A stretch of 10,000 nt of DNA from Chrysomallon squamiferum (GCA_012295275.1 CM022674.1:4150610-4160609), one strand, 5' to 3'; shown: positions 1 to 6,389, counted from the first letter of the stretch. The notes: generated by a model from the letters alone, not told the origin. Made by a program: numbers and translations.

Positions 1-276
1 TCCATCCTGTTTTAAAAAAAAAAAAACAGTAAAATAAAGTGTCATGAATAAAAAAAAAAGAATAATTAAGAAAGTATATAGATAAATTGAAAGAAACAAA
101 AAACCCAACACATACACATACATACATACATACATACATACTTAGTTACATACACATTCATATATACATACATACATATATAAACATACCATACATACAT
201 AAATACATACATACTTAGTTAAATACACACATTCATATATACATAAATACATACATACATACATACATACATACAT

Positions 277-333
<57 letters not shown>

Positions 334-603
334 TACACATTATATACACACACATACATCACACATCTACACAGATGCATATACACACAAATACATCCAT
401 AAATACATATATACATACAAACATTCATACACACACACAACACACACAACACACAACACACACACAACACAAACACACACACACACACACACACACAACA
501 CACTGGTCTCATGCATTATACATCTAACGGGTTAAGCAAACAGAGCTCTCCCGGAGTAAAGAAATCTAGACACAATGAACTACGTATCATAAATAACACT
601 GAC
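1..603 (-). other. Partial 3'-side intron of the transporter gene, microsatellite-filled
   Basis: This intron begins at the GTCAGT donor (598-603) and runs off the left edge. Positions 500-597 are non-repetitive and show no exon homology. Positions 95-500 are CATA/CA repeats, and 1-95 is A-rich. Neither TM12 nor a PETKG-type sequence is found, so the next exon is outside the window. Confidence 0.8.
95..500. repeat. Compound CATA / CA microsatellite block with an internal ~70-bp duplication
   Basis: Perfect ATAC/CATA runs occur at about 113-141 and 247-294, followed by a CA run at 293-326. Irregular CA tracts extend over 431-500. The block containing cttagttacatacacattc at about 141 recurs as cttagttaaatacacacattc at about 213, so a roughly 70-bp segment has been tandemly duplicated. 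Long Cys/Tyr/Val-rich reading frames here come only from the repeats. Confidence 0.9.
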
Positions 604-731
604 CTTGAGGAAGGGGAAGGCCAACATGAGAATGAAGTTACAGATCCAGTTGAAAGCCAGGGACAAACTCATAGCAGCTGCTCTTGCTTCCTGTCGGAAA
701 ATCTCCGATACAACGATGAATGGAATTGGTC
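604..731 (-). CDS. GLUT-family hexose transporter, exon with second half of TM10 and TM11 (last exon in window)
   Basis: This 128-nt exon enters in phase 1 and leaves in phase 0. With the split Gly it reads GPIPFIVVSEIFRQEARAAA, then MSLSLAFNWICNFILMLAFP and FLK. The core is the TM10 GPIP motif, the SEIF-x-Q-x-x-R loop 10-11 signature and TM11 with FNW and CNF, equal to GLUT1 N411, W412 and N415. GLUT1 W388, which follows PIP, is replaced by Phe; GLUT5 also lacks this Trp (Ala). The acceptor is TTATTTCAG and the donor is GTCAGT (598-603), weaker than the others. TM12, the PETKG-type motif and the C-terminus must be encoded left of position 1, since nothing between 1 and 603 resembles them. 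The protein is incomplete because of the window edge, not because of a break. Confidence 0.95.
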
Positions 732-734
732 CTG

Positions 735-996
735 AAATAATAATAGTAATAACAATGATGATGATGATGAGAGTGATAATAATTATAATAGTAATGATGA
801 TGATGATGATGATGATACGATTATGATAATGATGATGATATTAATGATGATAATGATGATAATAATAATAATATTAATATTTATGATACTAATGATGATG
901 ATGATAATGATAATAATGATGATGCCAATAATAATATTAATATTAGTAATTATAATATGATGAAGATAATAATAATAATAATAATAATAATAATTA

Positions 997-1027
<31 letters not shown>

Positions 1028-1053
1028 AAGAAAAAGAAGAAGAAGAAGAAGAC
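735..1053. repeat. Compound trinucleotide tract (GAT, AAT, then AAG)
   Basis: GAT/AAT-type triplets run from just beyond the splice acceptor at 732 to about 993 with many interruptions. An AAG tract follows at about 998-1052, broken once by an AAAAAG. It lies in the intron between exons 1349-1274 and 731-604. On the transcribed strand the AAG tract is a polypyrimidine (CTT) run. Confidence 0.9.
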
Positions 1054-1161
1054 AGATAATACATTAATAAGAAAATAAGCATTATAAAAATATGATGAAT
1101 GAAGATAATAAAATAATAACGAATAGCAAAGGTAATTATAATAACAGTAAGAATAACAAAT

Positions 1162-1195
1162 ATAATAATAATAATAAGAATAAGAATAAGAATAA

Positions 1196-1258
<63 letters not shown>
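1162..1258. repeat. AAT microsatellite with AATAAG interruption
   Basis: Nearly pure AAT repeats at 1162-1178 and 1196-1258 are separated by about four AATAAG units. The tract ends 10 bp from the GTAAGA donor of the exon at 1274-1349, leaving little ordinary intron sequence next to that splice site. Confidence 0.9.
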
Positions 1259-1259
<1 letters not shown>

Positions 1260-1273
1260 TGATCAATTCTTAC

Positions 1274-1349
1274 CTAAGCCAAGAGCAAATCCAATGACGT
1301 ACACATGCATAAGGAAAATGCAAGTCATAGCAAATGCTGTGTGATGTGC
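1274..1349 (-). CDS. GLUT-family hexose transporter, short exon with first half of TM10
   Basis: This 76-nt exon enters in phase 0 and leaves in phase 1 inside a Gly codon. It reads AHHTAFAMTCIFLMHVYVIG, then FALGLG. It aligns with the first part of TM10, where GLUT5 has SYVIGHALGPSPIP and GLUT1 has FVAFFEVGPGPIP. YVIGFALG is therefore GLUT5-like, and the GLUT1 Glu (E380) in this helix is absent. The acceptor is CCAATCCAG and the donor is GTAAGA (1268-1273). The intron on its 5' side falls in the TM9-TM10 loop. The intron after it splits the Gly before PIP, where other GLUT genes appear to have a junction. The exon is short, but frame, splice sites and the GLG-PIP join support it. Confidence 0.92.
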
Positions 1350-1564
1350 CTGGATTGGGAAAAACGGAGATAAATGAGTTAAAAATGAAATTATAATAAC
1401 TATTTATATAATTTAAAAAAAAATATATATGTTAATGAATAAGATGAAACAGAAATAAAAATAAAAGTAAAATGTATATAATATAATATAATAACCGTAA
1501 TATTCAATTTAAAAAATACCAAAATAATAATTATAAATCCATATTAAGAAACATATTCAGTTAC

Positions 1565-1605
<41 letters not shown>

Positions 1606-1672
1606 TAATAAATAATAAAATAATAATAATAATAATAACAATAACAATAACAATAACAACAACAATAATAAT
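1565..1672. repeat. AAT / AAC microsatellite
   Basis: AAT units (1565-1600) pass into mixed AAAT and AAT units, then ATAACA and AAC units to about 1672. It lies in the 377-bp intron between exons 1846-1727 and 1349-1274. Confidence 0.88.
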
Positions 1673-1726
1673 TTTTAATATTGAGACTTTAAAAATATAA
1701 ATAAACCAATATTTTTAAAAACTCAC

Positions 1727-1846
1727 ATGCAAAGACATGTCAAACTGGAGCTGAAGGAAAACGGTCATTAGTAAGAATGACCCAGCCATCACACACATTG
1801 GCCAAAGCAGTAGTGGACGTCGTCCAAGCTTCTCCATCAGAGGTAC
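1727..1846 (-). CDS. GLUT-family hexose transporter, exon with GRR motif and TM9
   Basis: This 120-nt exon is phase 0 at both ends (40 codons). It reads VPLMEKLGRRPLLLWPMCVM, then AGSFLLMTVFLQLQFDMSLH. The E-x-L-GRR segment is the loop 8-9 counterpart of the GRKK motif after TM2, reflecting the two-fold symmetry of the fold. GRRPLLL resembles GLUT5 and GLUT7 (GRRLLLL, GRRHLLL). The hydrophobic run is TM9. The acceptor is TGGACAG and the donor is GTGAGT (1721-1726). A 27-bp minisatellite begins about 8 bp upstream of the acceptor in the intron, so no long pyrimidine tract is present there. Loop and motif identity make the call firm; the exact 3' end in the TM9-TM10 loop is set by the donor and by phase. 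Confidence 0.94.
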
Positions 1847-1853
1847 CTGTCCA

Positions 1854-2029
1854 CGTAAATATTTATAATTAATTACATTATGTAAATATTAGTAATTAAT
1901 TACATTATGTAAATATTTATAATTAATTATATTATGTAAATATTTATAATTAATTACGTTATGTAAATATTTATAATTAATTACATTATGTAAATATTTA
2001 TAATTAATTATGTGATATAAATATTTATT
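1854..2029. repeat. 27-bp minisatellite, about 6.5 copies
   Basis: Units start at 1854, 1881, 1908, 1935, 1962 and 1989, each exactly 27 bp, with a partial seventh at 2016-2029. Each unit joins TGTAAATATTTATAATTAAT to TACATTA, with only one to three changes per copy. The unit holds palindromic AAATATTT and TTAATTAA-type cores. The array begins 8 bp from the exon boundary at 1846, so the sense-strand acceptor is TTTACGTGGACAG preceded directly by the array. Confidence 0.95.
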
Positions 2030-2716
2030 AAAATAAGCATCAGTTGATAAAATAGAATGTTGAGTGGCATTGAAATTTATGCACAGATTTATCTCCCCTT
2101 AACAATTTTGATAGATCTTTCCACTAATTTATTTATTTAATTTTTTTTCTCAGATTTTTTTCATGTAATATTTACTATTTTTAATTAATAGCAAATATTT
2201 AATGATGCAGTTCTAATTAATATTTATTATTTTGTTTAATTGTTTTCATATTTCCTTTTTTTACCTTTTTTTTTTTTTTTTTTTTTTAAAAGGAATATAT
2301 CTATTTCTGTAAATAGAATTTTTTTATTCTGTATTTGTGAGAACATAATTTTCTAACCCAGACACCAAGACTATATTTAATATTCACAATAATCATGCTC
2401 TGAATTTGTTTTAATCAACATTTATTACTATTATTATTATTTTTTTTTCATGTTCACATTTATTTTTAAAGAAATTCATTCTCTTTGTATTTTTAATATA
2501 ATTTTATAACACAAATACTAAAATTCCATCAATCGTTCAGTGAATTTGTCTTAATTAATAATTACTCTTTTGCTTAATTATTTTTACATCTTACATTTCT
2601 GTTTTTACATAAGTTTGTTATGCTCCATTTATGTTATTATAATATTCTGAAGGAAACACTAGCACTGCTGTTTATGTTAGAAGTAAACAGTGATCTGCTA
2701 CAACATCAACACTTAC
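2030..2716 (-). other. Remainder of the TM8-TM9 intron: AT-rich, with a diverged ~140-bp tandem repeat
   Basis: No exon-like sequence is seen. A 22-bp T run lies at 2266-2287. The segment starting at about 2391 (aatcatgctctgaatttg) is matched 140 bp later at about 2531 (aatcgttcagtgaatttg), and similarity continues on both sides, suggesting an old tandem duplication over about 2195-2640. A hairpin with a 7-bp stem (CTGTTTA/TAAACAG, 2668-2690) lies 26 nt past the donor on the sense strand. Confidence 0.6.
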
Positions 2717-2827
2717 AGCTACTACAGTGCAGATGACATTGATTGTTCCTGTTCCCACAATCACGTATGGTATGTACTGCACTGGCACCTGGGCTTGTTT
2801 GAAGATGAATGAAGAGTACGACATCAC
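2717..2827 (-). CDS. GLUT-family hexose transporter, exon with rest of TM7 and TM8
   Basis: This 111-nt exon is phase 0 at both ends (37 codons), with acceptor TTTTTCAG and donor GTAAGT. It reads VMSYSSFIFKQAQVPVQYIP and then YVIVGTGTINVICTVVA. It aligns with GLUT1 VFYYSTSIFEKAG...GSGIVNTAFTVVS. The VQY...GTG...NV pattern is closer to GLUT5 (HVQYVTAGTGAVNVV). The TM7 Tyr pair of GLUT1 (Y292/Y293) becomes Ser-Tyr. The TM8 Asn equal to GLUT1 N317 is kept. An AAAT-family microsatellite on the plus strand runs right up to the acceptor and forms its pyrimidine-rich tract in sense orientation. The match is less obvious at the start (VMSYSS), but length, phase and position fit. Confidence 0.93.
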
Positions 2828-2830
2828 CTG

Positions 2831-3120
2831 AAAAATAAATAAATAAATAAGTGAGTAAATGAACGAATGAATGAAAGAATAAGGAAATAAGTAAATAAAT
2901 AAATAAATAAATAAGTAAATGAGTGAGTCTATGAATAAATAAATAATTAAGTAAATAAGTAAATAATATAAATGAATAAGTAAGTAAGTTAATAAATAAA
3001 TGAATAAATAAATAAATAAATAAATACATAAATAAGTTAGTAAATAAATAAATAAATAAATGAATGGAGTAAATAAACAAATAAACAGATAAATAAATAA
3101 ATGAATAAACAGAAAAAATA
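2831..3120. repeat. AAAT-family tetranucleotide microsatellite, imperfect
   Basis: About 290 bp of AAAT units with frequent AAGT, GAAT and GAGT variants. It starts immediately beyond the acceptor of the exon at 2717-2827 and fills more than half of the 502-bp intron. In sense orientation it is a TTTA-rich tract leading into TTTTTCAG. Confidence 0.93.
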
Positions 3121-3164
3121 TTTAAATAACTAAATATAAAGATACATACATACATACATACAAA

Positions 3165-3272
3165 CATAAACAAAACAAAACAAAACAAAACAAAACAAAA
3201 CAAAACAAAACAAGACAAAACAAAAATAAAACAAAACAAAACAAAACAAAACAAGACAAAACAAGACAAAAC
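3165..3272. repeat. AAAAC pentanucleotide microsatellite
   Basis: About 20 AAAAC units lie at 3169-3272, with a few AAGAC and AAAAT variants, preceded by a short CATA run at 3143-3165. A short hexamer tract of AACCAA-type units follows at 3291-3325, ending on the splice donor of the exon at 3330. Confidence 0.92.
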
Positions 3273-3329
3273 ATAAATAAAATAAATACTAAAATTAAAA
3301 CCAAAACCAAAACCAAAACTAAAACTTAC

Positions 3330-3517
3330 GGCATTAATTCCCGACCACTGTTGGGCTACCTGGGACACGCAGGCGATGATTGTTGGCATGCGAAGTTCGG
3401 GCGTGGTCACAAGTTCCTTGAGTGTGAAGTTCCTGGTGCCCCCAGACGTCTTTGCTTCACAGTGCATTTCTTCAAGTTCTTCCTGCACATTGTCATAACC
3501 TCTCAGCTTCTTCAGCA
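3330..3517 (-). CDS. GLUT-family hexose transporter, exon with cytoplasmic helical domain and start of TM7
   Basis: This 188-nt exon enters in phase 1 and leaves in phase 0. It begins LKKLRGYDNVQEELEEM, the intracellular helical linker between the two six-helix halves (GLUT1: LKKLRG; GLUT5: LRGWDSV). It then runs through a charged stretch to TLKELVTTPELRMPTI and TM7, SQVAQQWSGINA. The two Gln and the Asn correspond to sugar-binding Q282, Q283 and N288 of GLUT1. The QLS motif of glucose-selective class I members is replaced by QVA (GLUT2 has HVA). The acceptor ATATCACAG has a weak pyrimidine tract, and an upstream in-frame ATG lies at about 3573-3575. The phase-1 junction (T plus TG giving Leu) and the homology boundary support 3517 as the start. 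The donor is GTAAGT, directly followed by a CCAAAA-type hexamer tract. Confidence 0.95.
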
Positions 3518-3747
3518 CTGTGATATAATTAAACATTTCTTCAGTATAATTCTTAATCACCTGTAGGGTTCTCAATTTCTTGAGGAGAGTAAATTGTTTA
3601 AGATATAGTTCAAAATATCCTGAATGTAACTGATAATTATCTATAGGTTTCTGATGAATGTTATGAACTAATGAGGACTACAAAATATTTTGATAATGAA
3701 GTGGTATCTCCTCCAGATAGTTAAAATATATAAAACTACTACTGCTG

Positions 3748-3812
<65 letters not shown>

Positions 3813-3842
3813 AAGAAGAAGAAGAAGAAGAAGAAGAAGAAA
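3748..3842. repeat. AAT tract joined to a ~19-unit AAG tract
   Basis: AAT repeats at 3748-3783 pass directly into an uninterrupted AAG run at about 3784-3842. It lies in the 445-bp intron between exons 4241-3963 and 3517-3330. Transcribed from the minus strand, the RNA carries UUC then AUU repeats. AACA/AAAC units follow to about 3897. Confidence 0.93.
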
Positions 3843-3962
3843 CAAGAAACAAATAAACACAATATAAACAAACAAACAAACAAAACAAAACAAAAAATAA
3901 CAAATAACCCATCAATATTAATTCTTTTTTTTTCTCAAAATTTACAAAGGGACATAACTCAC

Positions 3963-4241
3963 ATGCTGCAGCTGTTGATTCCTCCCCCTTTCTGATGAGC
4001 AGCCATCTTGGACTCTCTGGACAGAACGGCATGAAAATGAGGCAGAAAAGGGAGGGAACTGCGTTGAACGCAAACAGATAGGGCCAGAGAGTGTTAGTGC
4101 CCAGTAGAACTGGCAGGCCGAAGATCTGCGAAGACAAGATGCCAATTGTGATTGCCAGTTGGTGACAAGTCCCTATGGCACCTCGAATTTTCTTCGGGGA
4201 TATCTCAGCCAGGTAGAGCGGAGCCAAACTTATATTCAGTC
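3963..4241 (-). CDS. GLUT-family hexose transporter, exon with end of TM4, TM5, TM6 and PESPR
   Basis: This 279-nt exon, phase 1 at both ends (92 whole codons), appears to merge segments that vertebrate GLUT genes may split. In order it shows the end of TM4 (SLAPLYLAEISPKKIRGAIG) with the conserved E-x(6)-RG loop 4-5 motif. TM5 follows (HQLAITIGILSSQIFGL), then a short exofacial turn with LWP. TM6 ends in MPFCPESPRWLLIRKGEES, where PESPR is the sugar-transporter signature at the start of the central cytoplasmic loop. The acceptor is CTTACAG (4242-4248) and the donor is GTGAGT (3957-3962). These are among the most conserved residues in the window and match class I and class II GLUTs about equally. 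Confidence 0.96.
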
Positions 4242-4386
4242 CTGTAAGAAAAGAGAGATGAAAATGTTTTTTTTTTAGAAAAAAAATATAAATTATTTGT
4301 TTTCTAGATGTTTTTTATCTTTATATGTGTTAGTGTTTGTGACTCTCTGTGTGTTAGTATGTGTATGTTTTGTATTTACTCTTTGT

Positions 4387-4492
4387 GTATGTATGTATGT
4401 ATGTATGTATTTGTCTGTGTAGTTTTATCTCTGTGTGGTTTTTGTCTCTCTGTGAGTACATCTGTATTTGTGTCTGTGGTCTGTTTGTATAT

Positions 4493-4538
<46 letters not shown>
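4387..4538. repeat. GTAT and TG microsatellites
   Basis: A GTAT run lies at 4387-4410, then irregular TG/TCTG-rich sequence, then an almost pure TG run at 4496-4538. They lie in the 1151-bp intron between exons 5517-5393 and 4241-3963. This sequence and the array that follows produce spurious long reading frames. Confidence 0.92.
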
Positions 4539-4539
<1 letters not shown>

Positions 4540-4660
4540 TGCGTGTTAATTAACAGTTCTCAGACACTAAATCAACTCTGTACATACATTCTAATGAACT
4601 GGCACCAGCATGACATTATGATTATATTAAAAGACTATAGTATTGAGAACAATATTTCTA

Positions 4661-5370
4661 CTACTGCTACTACTAATACCATTGATACTACACTACCACT
4701 ACTATTACTACTGATATTACTACCATTACTGCTACTATTATTGCTACTATTACTGCTGCTAGTACTACTACTACTGTTATTGCTACTATTACTGCTGCTA
4801 GTACTACTACTACTGTTATTGCTACTATTACTGCTGCTAGTACTACTACTACTTATTATTGCTACTATTACTGCTGCTAGTACTACTACTACTATTATTG
4901 CTACTATTACTGCTGCTAGTACTACTACTACTGTTATTGCTACTATTACTGCTGCTAGTACTACTACTACTATTATTGCTACTATTACTGCTGCTAGTAC
5001 TACTACTACTGTTATTGCTACTATTACTGCTGCTAGTACTACTACTACTATTATTGCTACTATTACTGCTGCTAGTACTACTACTACTATTATTGCTACT
5101 ATTACTGCTACTACTACTACTACTACTACTATTACTATTACTACTGCTGCAGCTGCTACTCTGCTACCACTACCACCATCACTATCAACTACTAATCCTG
5201 CTATTATTATTACTACCACTACTACAGCAACTACTACAACTGTTTCCACTACTAATGCTGCTTCTGCTACTACTAAAATTATGACCTCTACTACTACTAT
5301 CACTACGATATTGTTACCACTACTGCTACTATTAGCTATTACTATTACTATTAGCAGTAACAATACTACT
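4661..5370. repeat. Trinucleotide-derived block containing a 39-bp minisatellite (about 9 copies)
   Basis: Tri-nucleotide ACT/ATT/GCT sequence contains an ordered array at 4741 to about 5107. Units begin at 4741, 4780, 4819, 4859, 4898, 4937, 4976, 5015 and 5054, with a partial unit at 5093. The period is 39 bp except the third unit, which is 40 bp through one inserted base. Each unit carries GCTGCTAGTACTACTACTAC. The last triplet varies between ACTGTTA and ACTATTA, alternating in units 4 to 8, which hints at expansion as a 78-bp dimer. Since 39 is a multiple of three, the array is open in several frames and mimics coding sequence. Confidence 0.94.
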
Positions 5371-5392
5371 ACAACAACACAAACACAGTTAC

Positions 5393-5517
5393 CTGAGTGC
5401 AAACCAACAAGAATTCTCGAGACAATGAGGCATTCTGGTGATTTCACTATCAGGGAAATTCCTCCAAAGATGGCTGCAGCAAACATGAGCACTGTGATTA
5501 TGAGCATTCCCTTCTTC
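5393..5517 (-). CDS. GLUT-family hexose transporter, exon with GRKK motif, TM3 and start of TM4
   Basis: This 125-nt exon enters in phase 2 and leaves in phase 1. Its first base completes the Arg of GRKK, the charged loop 2-3 motif of the major facilitator superfamily that helps set topology and gating. The rest reads KKGMLIITVLMFAAAIFGG and ISLIVKSPECLIVSRILVG, then LHSG. This is TM3, a short link, and the first part of TM4 with the conserved Arg (GLUT1: GRFIIGVYCG). The acceptor is ACTTTCAG (ending at 5518) and the donor is GTAACT (5387-5392). On the sense strand the reading frame stays open past the donor deep into the next intron, so frame alone would overestimate this exon. The splice phase and homology fix the end at 5393. 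Confidence 0.95.
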
Positions 5518-6048
5518 CTGAAAGTTCAAAGGTCAAAGTCATGGTCAAAGATTAATCGAACATTCTAAGATCTATAAAAACATAATGAAAATAATTTTGT
5601 TCTTTCATTTGAATAAAATGTAGAATGAATGTTCAATGACATTGCAAAAGTGACTGATATATTTGTAAAGTTGTGAAAAATAAATACATGATTTTGTGAG
5701 AAAGAAAAAAATGGATAAAAGTATATTTTAGTCTTTTTAAAGTTATTTGGCAACAAATATGATTTTGTAAAAACAATATAAAATATATCTTTTAATTTAT
5801 TTCAGTCATTGTAGAGCTATCTGGCAATAATTATATGACTTTGTTAAGTCATTACAAAGTTATTTGACAAATTTTTGATTTAAAACAAACCCACAAACAA
5901 ATGTTAATACCAAAAATTCACACAAACCATCACAAATTCTTCTTTTTAAAAATAATTTACCCCTGAATAAAGTCATGGGTGCCAAAGATTCAAACAAAAC
6001 TAACTAACAACAACAACAACAAACAACAACTGCAGATTGCCAATTTAC
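5518..6048 (-). other. 531-bp intron with diverged ~40-bp repeats
   Basis: The only internal structure is a set of related segments resembling AGTCATTxxAAAGTTATTTG plus GGCAA...ATGATTTTGT. They start near 5730, 5804 and 5847, with a weaker one near 5649. A CAA-rich stretch lies at 6007-6030 before the exon. No exon is seen. Confidence 0.6.
5523..5535 (-). promoter_or_regulatory. DR1-type nuclear-receptor site overlapping a splice acceptor tract
   Basis: The plus strand reads AGTTCA-A-AGGTCA, a close match to the direct-repeat-1 element bound by HNF4/RXR-type receptors. It is followed by further GTCA units to 5547. It sits 6 bp upstream (sense) of the exon at 5393-5517, where the same bases form the pyrimidine-rich tract. 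Seen: the motif. Inferred: any receptor binding. Confidence 0.25.
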
Positions 6049-6389
6049 CTTCCAGCAATATCTGCCAGCTTGGCAGACAGGAAAGCCCCAATCATTCCGA
6101 AGAAGACAAATGCAGCAACAGTGCTTGACCACAGCAACTCCAGTTCCCATGGTTTCAACAGCTTGCTCTCCTCAACTCCAAAGTCTTGTGGCGTTCTGTA
6201 AGCAACGTTAGACTTAGTCGACGTTGCCGATGCCTGCGTCGTGGTGGTAGTTGTGGTATTTCCATTGGTCACGACCGTCTCATTCAGTGGCCTGTTGACG
6301 ACTTCCAGGTACTTGTCGTAGGTCTGGACGTTTGACCAGTTTCCTCCACTGCGTTCGTAATAGGTCTCATTGTAGAATGCTTTGATGAT
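6049..6389 (-). CDS. GLUT-family hexose transporter, exon with enlarged exofacial loop 1 and TM2
   Basis: This 341-nt exon enters in phase 0 and leaves in phase 2 (113 codons plus 2 nt), between an AATCCAG acceptor and a GTAAAT donor. It opens with IIKAFYNETYYERSG, closely like the GLUT5/7 loop (FYNETYY), and ends with TM2 and LADIAG plus a split Arg that begins the conserved GRKK motif. The matching human GLUT1 segment is about 53 residues by my recall, so about 60 residues are inserted in the loop. Four N-x-S/T sequons lie at exon residues 7, 17, 36 and 44. A run of seven Thr (45-51) is followed by a Ser/Thr/Ala-rich, mucin-like stretch. The DNA under the Thr run is a degenerate ACC/ACG repeat. 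The loop should face outside the cell and be glycosylated. The exon is supported by phase agreement and conserved ends; the inserted part has no known function. Confidence 0.95.

Noticed and set aside
142-512. Cys/Val/Tyr-rich minus-strand frames
   Set aside because: Pure translation of CATA and CA microsatellites.
783-1266. Ser-, Tyr- and Ile-rich minus-strand frames
   Set aside because: Translation of AAT, GAT and AAG tracts in an intron.
1854-2029. Regular 27-bp array considered as a CRISPR array
   Set aside because: Units are directly abutting with no unique spacers, and the genome is eukaryotic.
2266-2287. T run considered as the tail of a retroposon
   Set aside because: No target-site duplication or element body could be recognised next to it. 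The 23-A run at 7884-7906 was rejected for the same reason.
3668-3995. Poly-Phe/Leu, poly-Asn/Lys frames in the AAT-AAG block
   Set aside because: Repeat translation on both strands with no homology.
4468-5568. Long plus-strand open frame (366 residues) rich in Leu, then Thr/Ile/Ala
   Set aside because: It is made of the TG run and the 39-bp array, and covers a real exon on the opposite strand. It has no unique sequence or domain.
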